In this document: piece by piece, positions 47,312 through 56,947 of the stretch | Layout of the letters: the number at the start of each line of letters is the position of its first letter | Position numbering within the stretch: the first letter of the stretch is position 1 | Source: Pristionchus mayeri | Taxonomy: Eukaryota > Nematoda > Chromadorea > Rhabditida > Neodiplogasteridae | DNA: 64,000 nt | Assembly (NCBI GenBank): GCA_036245805.1 | Contig: BTRK01000003.1 | Span: forward strand, 9,176,001-9,240,000 | Direction: 5' to 3' | Program-made: the position numbers and the translations under genes | Notes under the pieces: generated by a model | Seen by the model: the letters and a program-made list of their open reading frames with translations, nothing else | Database searches by the model: none | Told to the model about the DNA's origin: nothing

Positions 47312-48525
47312 TGAGCCCTAGTGCGAGCAGGGTTTGTTTGCACTGGATGAGGAGGAGAGATGATGGGGAGGAAACCTCACGTATGCTTTTTGCTTAGTGC
47401 CGTTGTTGAATACTCAGACCTTCAACTTATAGGGTCCCATCATTTCACAAAACACTGGATATGACGAGCAGTAAAGACAAAGCACTTCTCGTAACCCTGG
47501 ACGAAAAATAATATTCCCGTAATTTTTGTACACAAGCATGGTCGTAATTGCATCACACTTTAAGTCCATAAATTGTAACAATGAGGCTGTCGCTTAGTTT
47601 TAATCCACGCCTTCATATTGTTCCGTTTGCAAATTGAGTCTTGCAAAAAAATTATGTAAACACAAGGTGCCCACTTCCTTGGGAACTTCCTTGCCCACTT
47701 CGGAATGCAAAAAAATGTCTTCTTCGAAAATAGTGTTTACCAGGTACAACTGGGAATACACGTACGAGTACCATTCCAATATGGCCGTGCGATCCGTCTC
47801 TTTCAACCCCCCCCCCCCCATTCAGACAGATCTAGTGAACTTAGTGGGCGCGATTTGAATGGGAAGAGTTGGATTCACTGCGTGTAATTTCATCCATCGT
47901 TCTGGAAAGAAGCCCAGATATCGTCAAGTGATTTCGAATGGCCTGGACAAGACAGAGCTCAAATCCCAAGTCGACTTCAGACGGAATTTAGCCTCGAAAA
48001 CCAAATGCTTCCTAAAAGTAAGCGCAGTGGGTCGACAGTTGCCATTCCTCATGCGATAATTTATATAAATTACTGACTTCGTTTTGGTGAGACTGCATTA
48101 TGTATGATCATTCATCATCGTGCGTTCCTATTGCTACCTATAATTATTTTATAAAAATTTCGGTTTCATTTGAAGCACTCTTCGATTTTAGAACGAAACA
48201 AGACATGTATGTGCACAAGACCCAAATGATTGTGTAGGTCTCGAGATATCATTTACGTTTGATCTAACCTGGAAAAAATAATTGAGTTTTTCGGTGGGAA
48301 CACCGTAGCCTACGGAATCTAAACATCGCGCCATCATGTTTTGTTCACATGCGAGTCAGAGAAGAAGATGGAAAAAGAGAGAACAATTGAGCGAGATGGA
48401 AATAGAGAGTGGTTACGAGATAGAGAGCGAGAGAGTGAGAGATATCTAGATTGCACTGGAAACCGCGAGAGCTCTATTGTGAATTCACCCTCCATCAGTG
48501 GCGATCAAACCTTCATAAAATTATC
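47312..48525. repeat. 1.2 kb unit, inverted copy of 11210-12421
   Basis: Starts TGAGCCCTAGTGCGAGCAGG, complementing the right end of the other copy, and ends at ...AAAATTATC. Its right edge lies 32 bp before the ATG of NHR copy 2, and its left edge cuts the PITP gene. The mariner-like IHRSGKKP segment lies on the plus strand at 47859-48059 here. Confidence 0.85.
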
Positions 48526-48783
48526 TTGAGCTTTTTAAAATGTCTACTTTTTGTAGATGCATTTGCCACCAAGTCTATCGGAAAGTAGCTGCAGTAGTAG
48601 CAGCTTTACCAGCAGAAGCTCGATAAATGCAGTAATACGGGACTCCTCAAAGCCTACAAAATGCGAAATGTGCCTTAGAAAAGCTCATGGAATGCACTAT
48701 GGCGTAAGTGGGTTCATTTTTCGAATTTTATAATAATGATTAGCGTGTTTTATTGTTTCAAAGACATATTGATATAGTGCATA

Positions 48784-48861
48784 TTATTATTATTTATTTA
48801 TTATTTATCACGTCAGGCAATAGTGCTCAGGTGAGGATGGGCCTGTACTCTTCATAAGCTG
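48784..48861 (-). mobile_element. Truncated 3' end of the RTE-like element, with TSD
   Basis: The 78 bp match the 3' end of the element at 20185-23103 (CAGGCAAT..GTGCTCAG.TGAGGATGG and ACTCTTCATAAG) and end in a TTATT-rich tail. They are flanked by the direct repeat TAGTGCATA (48775-48783 and 48862-48870). This is a severely 5'-truncated insertion in NHR copy 2 intron 1; copy 1 lacks it. Confidence 0.85.
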
Positions 48862-49387
48862 TAGTGCATAGCGCAATGACATCGTCTTCGTAGTATATTC
48901 AAGATATAATTCTAGGAAATCGCAGGTAGCATCGTGCATTACTTGCAAAACCTTCTTTCGAAGGACTTTATTGAATGCGAAGGAAATGGTTAGTAGGAAG
49001 AAGAAGAGTGTTCGCATCCGCTCGAATGTAAGGTGCTTCTTGTTATACTATTAATGTGTTTTTTTGCTCAGTTTGGGCAATTCCCTCCAATGCTCAACGC
49101 AGCGGCCAATGTGCTTAGTGTCGCTTGATTCGATTTGTGAAACTTGGAATGAATCCTCGAGGTAAGTAGCCAAATTAAAGTATGCGAAACCCATGTGAGA
49201 ACGATTTAATCGTGAAAATTGAAACCCACATTTTTGACGAAAGAGCACAATTGTATTTTTTTCAGCTGTTTTACCCGACTCATCTAAAGATCTTCTCGAT
49301 TGTCCCAATGTTGCCAAACTACTTTTCACTTGCTCACTCAATTGGGGCATCGGTCGATCGAATTCATCAGCTCCGGACGTGAGAACT

Positions 49388-49745
49388 TGGGCGGCAAGAA
49401 CGGGTTACGGGTTACCCGCGTTGTTGACGAGTCTGTCGGGTCACCCGATTTTATGACCCTGACCCGTTTCTGATCCGTAATTGCGGGTTAGAAGTGGCTC
49501 TTTCCCTCTTGCTCCCGGGCGAGAAAGGAAGAGGAAGACCGAGAGAGTGCGATAAACGGAGAGAGCGCTGAGAGACTCGTCTCTCAAGCTCTCTCCGTTT
49601 AACATGATCTCTCGCTCTCCCTCTTCCTTTCTAGCTCTCACTCGTTACCCGTTTCTGACCCGAATCCGGCGGGTATTCTATTACTCGTTACTGACCCGTC
49701 AATGCGGATCAAGAGGCGACCCGTTGATCCGTTTTTACCACCCTA
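49388..49745. mobile_element. hAT-type MITE at a splice donor
   Basis: Ends T(A)GGG(T/C)GG(T/C)AA(A/G)AACGG are inverted, and GTGAGAACT is duplicated on both sides (49379-49387 and 49746-49754). The body contains GGGTTACGGGTTACCCG repeats and an inner CTCTCT palindrome. The target is the GTGAGA donor of NHR intron 4, so each flank now carries a donor-like copy. Copy 1 has the empty site (13532-13540). Confidence 0.85.
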
Positions 49746-51137
49746 GTGAGAACTATCATGGAATGATCGCGAAATCCCGCCTTTTGATGTAGGTCAATAT
49801 CGACAATTTGTTGTGGAGCGTTCGTCAGTGCGACATCACATCAATCATCGCCAATTGAGGATGTGAGTTTATATATTTTTTTAATGATATTTACTTTAAC
49901 TTATAAATATTAAGGTCTGATTTCAATCCTTCCCGAGAAAAGCAATTTGAGTGGCGATTGGAAGATTACTTACTACAACCTCTCGAAATGGAAGCGAATA
50001 TAAGGAATTCATTTGAAATACAACATGTGCTGAAGACGGTAATATATTCTAATCATAAGTGTGACGTAGTTTGCTTCAGAACTGGTCAAACGTTGATATT
50101 GTTTGTACGATTGAATACGTCAAGTACTTTATCGCCACATTTGCATCGAACATGCATACATCAGATCAGGTTGGAATCGCACATAATTCATTATGATTGA
50201 ACGAGAAATTTTCATGAAAAAAATATTCTTTCCAGATAGCGGTTGTTCGCGACAGTGTGATTCAGTTGTCGCTCCTGGAAATGCATTATTACTCATGGTC
50301 AGCGGGCTACCGACATGTTACGTATCCCGACGGACAGATATACGGGTAAGCATGCACATATATTTGTGCAATATATTAAAATCGAATTAACAAAATATAA
50401 ATGTATCAATTAGTATACTGCAATTGTCATAAATCACGTTATTCATTCTTGAATTTTCAGAACACGCTCCAGCGCAGATAAATTCCATTCGAAAATCGCC
50501 ACAATTTATCTTACGAGGTCTGAACTGTCCGTGATGAACGCTCTAGTAGTATGAAGTCCGGTTGGTTTTCTGGTCCATTCATCCCAAAAAAAAGTTGATC
50601 TCCAGAAGGAATTTCGTCTCATGTGCAGTCGAATCTGGAAGAGCTGAAATCTAAATTGATCAAAGTCTGTTTTTCTTGTATATCTCAAGTTCATTTGGGC
50701 CCAAATATAGGTGCTTGCAAGTCTTACGATTAGCGATAGCAGCTCAGGTGGGGACATAAAGAAGTATACGTCGATAATTGACACTCTGTACGCCCTCGAA
50801 CTACAAGTAATTTGTTGAATTATTACATTTTCTAAACGCAACTTTCCAGAAGTCGATGGAGGTGCAAAACCATGTGATCGAATATTTAAACAAGCCGGAA
50901 CCTCGGCTAATGCGGGAGATATTTCTCTGAAAAGTTGAACCATTCACATATTTGTATACAATTCTACAACAGGTCGCTTGTTACTTCCATTATTATGATA
51001 CTTTAAATGTTATTCTTTGTTTTATTTCGTCAATAAATGGCATTTCCCTCGCATTTAGCTGTTACGGGAAGATATACATGAAAATACAGATGCAAACCCT
51101 TTCTTGATTGTAATGCATTGCATATAAATTACGTGTG

Positions 51138-51320
51138 TGTGGCGAAGTGGTGTAGCGATCTAAGGCACCCTGAAAGTGGCCGTGACCAGATCGCTCATGA
51201 AAGGTCCGTAGAATAGATTTTTCCTTCCGGACTGATCTAGCCTGTCGTAGACACTGGCCTTGCAGTGTACTCCGCACGTGGCTTGCGCATCTGATTTGTG
51301 AATACCTTTATCTTTTTATA
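51138..51320. repeat. 3' flank duplicate of 16035-16310
   Basis: Shares GAAGTGGTGTAGCGATCTAA, CCTTCCGGACTGATCTAG and CACTGGCCTTGCAGTGTAC with the copy 1 flank. An internal segment of about 70 bp that carries the B-box-like sequence is missing. From 51320 to 52120 no gene is visible. Confidence 0.7.
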
Positions 51321-52121
51321 TGTGTGTATTGTAAAGGCTTCACTTTGCTATTCGCATTGTGGAAACTTCCGAGTACTTGTGAATTGGCTGAGTCGATTAA
51401 TGAATAATGTTGGTTTATTAATTAATGGAACAGACAATAAAACAATACAATAGTAGTGATCTACCCTCTCAGAGATGTTCAAACGTTGATGTCAAGATAT
51501 GAATGACGAATGTAAATAGTTCGAAAAATTACATCTTCATTTGCACACTCTCACATTGATGTTGAGAGAATGTAACAAATGAGAGCAATCGAGAGGAAAA
51601 AGAGAATCGAGCATTATAGGGGTGTTAGCGACTGATAACTTTTAAAAATGTCTGGATAGAATTTTAGTGTAAGGTAATTCGAATGATGCTCTTTCAAACT
51701 GCGTCGTCAGAATTTTGAAATCGGTCGTCATCGTCGAGAATCAGAAGTCCAAACTTGGCACTATCAGCTCACATAAATTATCATAATTCCGTTTACACTT
51801 GAGATAGAACGCCGCTCTTTTTTCCTAAGAAAGCTACCATCATGCGCTACAACTTTTATGTTGACGATTTCATTTCATGTTCACGTCCTGGTTCGGGGTG
51901 GTTGGGTTAACTAAAAATGCCGTTTCTAAAAAAATCGAAAAAAAAGGATTGGGTTCTAGCGATCATTCGATTGTGCCTATGGGTGGCTATCTTGTGCCCA
52001 AAAATCAGGCAAATCGAGAGGGGTAAAAAAGTGCGCTCACTTTTTGTACGGTGACCTCAAAATTGGTTCCAGACAGCAATACTTCCAAAGCTCCAATTGA
52101 CCTCTATTGGGTGCGAATACA

Positions 52122-53235
52122 TTCAAAAACATCTAAAACAACATTTTAAATTGTTTCCTAAACAGTTATATCACTTCCATTGGTCAAAGATTACTGTATG
52201 ACCTCAAATTCAAAAATCGATATGTTTACCCTCACCGACCTATGGGATGGGTTGTATTACACTAAATCGGTTCCAAGTAATGTTTGATCATCACTTGAAA
52301 CGTTTTAAAGAAAGTGGGCACACATAAATACGAAATTGCTTCTGAGGAATTGATGGAAATGCACAAAAGAGCACCGCCGTTAAAAATCTCATCTGAACGT
52401 AGGCTAGAAATGTAGAGCAGAACGAGATAAACATTTCTTCTGTTGAAAGTGAGTTTCTATTTTTTCGTTTACGTGAGCTACAGAGCCTAGAAGTTGGCCA
52501 CAAACGACGGGAGACGCGCCCAGGAGAGTGGAGGGGAGGAAGGGAGAGGTCAGGTGGCGAGAGCGCAAGACGGTTAGTGCGCGCTCTCGGAGGTTTCTAG
52601 CCCTTTTTTTCTCAACTTCTAGGCTCTGTAGCTCGCGTAAACGAAAAGATATAAACTCACTGTTGTGTAAAGGCCCTTGCCTTGTACCACTATAACCAAT
52701 TACCATAAGTCACCTGTTAATGACCCTGTCTCGCATATTCAGTACGAGAGCGCCCCTCTCTCCTCTCTTCTTCCTTCTGCCCCGTTTTTCTTGTATTGAG
52801 CGGTTGCTCCCCCCTTGTCTGCGATAAAGCTTGGTTCCCTCTTTGCTCTAGTAGTACGGAACGGAGTACGGAACAGGCGAGTACGGAACTACACAATACT
52901 CACTTTCAACAGATGAAATGTTTAGCTCGTTCTGCTCTACATTTGGTAGCCTGCGTACAGGTCTGAAAGCAAATGTTGAACGGCGGTGCACTTTTGTGCC
53001 TCCATGAATTCCTCAGATGAAATTTCGTATTTATGTGTGCCCACTTTCTTTGAAAGGTTTCAAGGGATGATCAACATTACTTGGAACCGATTTAGTGCAA
53101 TAGAACCCGTCCAATAGGTCGGTGAGGGTCAAAATATCGATTTTTGAATTTGAGGTCATACAGTAATCTTTGATTAATTGAAGTGATACAACTGTTGAGG
53201 AAACAATTTAAAATGTTGTTTTAGATGTTTTTGAA
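52122..53235. mobile_element. Foldback element, family A, copy 2
   Basis: TTCAAAAACATCTAAAACAAC at 52122 is mirrored at 53235, with arms of about 330 bp ending in CTGTTGAAAGTGAGT / ACTCACTTTCAACAG as in copy 1. The interior repeats the GC-rich module (52480-52640). The left arm extends past 52122 to about 52025 without a partner, so the right arm is truncated. Between 53240 and 53845 nothing is recognised. Confidence 0.75.
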
Positions 53236-53846
53236 GCCTAATGCACAAAAATTGCAATTTTCAAGGATGAGAAAACCTATTTTTAGATGTTTACGAATCA
53301 CCCGTTTTTCCATACCATCGAACTTCAATAGCGTGGAAATTACATTTTCAAGCTAGATTGAGCTATTACCGTGCAAAACTCTAATGAAAACGTGCAATTT
53401 ATAGGGTCGGTTGTGACCACCTGATCTTCAGATCGATTTTTCGTGACTTACTAAAGAGTGTATTCAATCCGCGGTGGACTCACATAAGAGGTGAGTTATT
53501 GAGCTTCACCATGGTATTGGAAATTATAAGCCGAAACGTCTGCAACGGGATAAAAACTATAGAAAAGTTAAAAATCGGAAGAAATTATCACATTCATAAT
53601 CGATCCAAATTCGATGTCAAATATCGTCCCAGAGCACTTTTGTGTAGCCTAACATAACACACAATGAATTTTGAGTCTAGCTTGATCGGCTGAGGAAATA
53701 TGAATTTTCATCTTTTTTCAGTGTACCCTCACCTGACTGGCCGCTTTGCCCGCTTTGCCCGGTATCTCTGCGAAATTTTAAATAAACACCCTACGCACTG
53801 GCGCAATGTCCGGGAAGTGGTGACTGTTCTCCGATCCGGCCTCTTA

Positions 53847-54213
53847 GAGAAGGAGTGTCAGCAAAGTTAAATTTTTGACGCTGTCATAACCATGACCTAG
53901 ACAATCATCCAACGATCATAGCGCGAGCTAAGAGGATAGGCAAAGGTCAATCGCATAGCTCAGTGGTAAAGCAGTCGCCGCGTAATCGGAAGGTTGCGGG
54001 TTCGAATCCCACCAGTTTTTGAGAAATCTTCTAGATATTTGAATTCCCGCACGTCCCTTCCCTTCAAGCCCTCCTTGGCATTCAGCCAACTAATGATAAC
54101 TCGGTTCAAAATAGAGATACGTATTTTAAATTTTACGAATCTCTTATGGTTGTACAAAGGTCGGTCATGGTTATGACAACGTCAAAATTTCAACGTTGCT
54201 GACAGTCCTTCTT
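53847..54213. mobile_element. TIR element carrying a tRNA-like core
   Basis: Ends (G/A)AGAAGGA(G/C)TGTCAGCAA and then TGTCATAACCATGACC are inverted over about 55 bp, flanked by TA (53845-53846 and 54214-54215). At the centre lie TAGCTCAGTGG (53956-53966) and GGTTCGAATCCC (53999-54010), good A and B boxes, in a tRNA-like span with no paired acceptor stem. The ends imply DNA transposition, the core implies Pol III transcription. The 60- to 65-codon ORFs are not genes. Confidence 0.7.
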
Positions 54214-54685
54214 TAATGATAACTTTAGCACATCCGAAAAAATACTTAGGGTAGTATTTTTGAACACAATTGTGAAGTATCCCCGTAATTTAAAAAAAAC
54301 ATCACTTGAGCAATGTTGAAAGGGAAATAGTATTTGCTTGCTGATCACTTATATCAGGTTGTAACATAAGTTTTGTCGCGTCCAATCTCTTATGCATTTT
54401 AACCTCAGAAATTCTTCGAATTAATTTAATCTCAATTTCGTTATTCATCATCAGTGAGGGCCTTCGTAATCTTTCTTACGCGCTTTACTTCAGTCCTGTC
54501 AAGGCAGTTGAGGAGGCACATTAGTCAGACAAAGTTGTACTGAGATAAGGATTATAAATCATTTTCACGCATCAGCTCTTCTTGAAAAGGATAAATTATG
54601 CCGATTTTGTGTGATTTGCGTAAAGTACTACATATGTGCATAATTTTGAACCACTCACGGATAATGACAAACGAAAATCGTTCTA

Positions 54686-55920
54686 TTGGGGTGTCCGGAA
54701 AGTTCGTATAATTTTTTGTTTTTATTTTTTATTCAATGCTTTACAATTCTCAGTGACCAATGTATGCCCCCTTCTTTCTCACTACCTCCCTCCAGCGATT
54801 GGGCAGGGTCTCGATTCCTCTCTTCCAGAATGCGGGTTTCTTCGAGACCGCCCAGTTCACGAAAGACCTCACAACTTCATCTCGAACTTCTTTCCTTTGC
54901 AGAAGTCAGAGAGAGAGCGGAAGCAGTGGTAGTCGCATGGGGAGAGATCCGGGGAATACGGTGGATGTTGAATCCTCTCGATCTTCAGCTCGTCCATTTT
55001 CTTCTGGGTCATCTTCGCTCGATGTGGGCGAGCATTGTCCATCAGAAGAAGAATTTTGCCCTGGTTCAGGAGTCTGGGAGGGACTTTGATCGCGACATCT
55101 TCCAGTTGTTCAGAAAAGAGGTCGGCATTGATGCTGGTGGCAGGGACGAGGATCTCCCAGTAGATGGGACCGAGCACTGAGAAGAAGAAGCAGAGGAGTT
55201 CCTTCTTTCCGTGCTCTTCCTTCTTCGGGACGGGCGTGGGCTTCTCATCTGCATCCACCCATTGCAGTCTCCTCACAGGGTTATCGTACGTGATCCACTT
55301 CTCATCTGTAGCGATGATGGAATTGACCCATCGAAGATTGTATCTACGATGGAGTAATTCCCGACAGACTTGAACACGATTTTTCAGCTGTTCGGGGGAG
55401 AGGTCATGGGGAATCACTTGTGGGAGTTTCGGCTTCTTCCCAGATCGATGGAGGATATCGGACACCGTTGATCTGGGAGTACCAGTATCCTTCTTCAACT
55501 CACGCACACTGGCCATGGGCTTGCGCTTCAGTGTGCGGAGAACGAGAGGCTGATCGAGGGAGGGAGGGCGTCCAGAGCGGGGTTGATCATCGAGACCAAA
55601 CTCCCCTTTCTTGAAGCGGGAGAACCACTTATAGCAGAAGGGTATGGAGGGGGCGTCAGCTCCTTCCGACTGGGCCAGGGCAGAGTGGGTCTCCTTCACG
55701 GATCGGCCAAGACGGTAGTAATGAAGCAAAACTGCTCGGAGGTAGAGATGGGAGTCCATCACAAGAATCAATGTAGCAACTAGGAGACTAATTAAATCCT
55801 CTCACTACTCAACGTCAGAATGATGCAATACATTGTTGACAAACAGATTGCGCAATCACTGCATTTGATCGCGAACTGACTTTTTTCCGAAGCATTATAC
55901 GAACTTTCCGGACACCCCAA
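54686..55920 (-). mobile_element. Mariner transposon with perfect 27-bp TIRs
   Basis: TTGGGGTGTCCGGAAAGTTC and the following 7 bases are repeated exactly inverted at 55894-55920, flanked by TA (54684-54685 and 55921-55922). The 1235 bp element contains a single transposase frame on the minus strand with one frameshift. Identical ends suggest a young insertion. Confidence 0.95.
54750..55771 (-). pseudogene. Mariner transposase, one frameshift
   Basis: The frame opens with the N-terminal DNA-binding region (FKKGEFGLDDQPRSGRPPS, then HRSGKKPKLPQVIPHDLS). The catalytic triad of a D,D34D mariner follows: D in IATDEKWITYD, D in LLMDNARPH, and D in YSPDLSPCDYH with 34 residues between the last two. 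After KKFE the frame shifts by a one-base loss near 54885 and then continues with VNWAVSKKPAFWKRGIETLP and a stop at 54750, giving the usual length of about 340 residues. All catalytic residues are intact, so only the C-terminal tail is out of frame. It acts in the nucleus on its own TIRs; this copy is probably inactive. Confidence 0.93.
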
Positions 55921-56947
55921 TAGAAATGTAGACGAGTTTGTATAATGTGGATGGTTGGTGACGGTCGCGAAAACTTTCGTAAGCCGAATTTTCTTCTCAG
56001 TAGATATCCAGATCCAAATAGTGGTGGAATATAGTTCACCCAAAGTGGTCAGTGTGCAGACAAAGTTTGGGGTAGATTAAGTTCTGTTGAGATAAGTGGC
56101 TCCATTCAGAACGATGGTATGTAAATTAAACTACTGAAATCGGCACTTTGTTCATATTCCTACCTCGCACACATGTTCAATATCTGATTTGTTGTGTCCA
56201 TCCGAACCATAAACCCTTCCCTTACTAGTATCTACTTGGGATAAGTTTGGAAATAAATAGCTTTTGAATGATAATCTTTAATTCGAAACACCTAAACTTG
56301 CAAATTTTGGTAAAATTGTGCGCGAATTGAATTAATAAAAATTCAAATTTCCCACAAGTGGAGTGTTCTTTCTCTCACTTGTTTAATGATAAATTATACC
56401 TCCATGAGTGGTAATTGAACGCATTTATGTTAGTCACTGTTGTTGCAATTCTGGATTCAGAAGAGTTGGTCAAGTTGGCTACGAATCAGCGGCTAACCTT
56501 ACACTCAGTGAAGTATATCTTTGGTTCCGCTCAACATAGCACCATATCTGGCGTATATTTTGAAAGAGCATTGACGGGGTATATCACCATGCTGTAGAAG
56601 TTTGGTTCATTATTCATCTCTGCGAACTAGCACCCGATCAAACGAATTAATAAAATCTGCACCAAATTTAAATCAGTTCATATTAATATTTTTCGCATAG
56701 CCAGCGTGCGCAGTTCAGCTCTACCCTATGGTTTGAATGTGCATGAACACCCCAAACATATACTAGGAAGTCAGGCATTGATAATGTTTGAGAAGTATCC
56801 TTCATGGAAATATTGTGAACCTCCGAAATGCGACAAAACTTATGTTACAACCTAATAAATTTACGACACAGTTACATCAATATAATTTAAATGTGATAGG
56901 CATGATCCTGTTGAGCTACGAAATTGGACAACATCCCAATAAGTCTC

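Larger units (their letters stand above)
48557..50930 (+). pseudogene. Nuclear hormone receptor, copy 2, inactivated
   Basis: The same twelve exons as copy 1 are recognisable: 48557-48703, 48926-49027, 49072-49161, 49266-49378, 49793-49861, 49915-50038, 50080-50169, 50236-50345, 50461-50548, 50629-50664, 50711-50806 and 50850-50930. Lesions against copy 1: the first Cys of zinc finger 2 is AGT (Ser), the same exon lost one base, the Trp of CAWC is TAG, and exon 5 carries a 5-bp duplication-like insertion that leads to a stop. The 3' half (NWSNVDIVCTIEYVKYF, the YYSWSAGYRHV segment, and REIFL) is still open, and the exon 9 donor is a good GTATGA where copy 1 has lost it. Intron 1 holds an RTE fragment and intron 4 a hAT-type MITE. 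The upstream region is replaced by the inverted 1.2 kb unit, so the original promoter is gone. Confidence 0.88.

Noticed and set aside
51480..52020. Gene between NHR copy 2 and the second foldback
   Set aside because: Only short frames and a piece of the dispersed AACTTTTATGTTGA repeat are present.
53947..54025. Functional tRNA gene
   Set aside because: A and B boxes are good, but the acceptor and anticodon stems do not pair; it is part of a TIR element.
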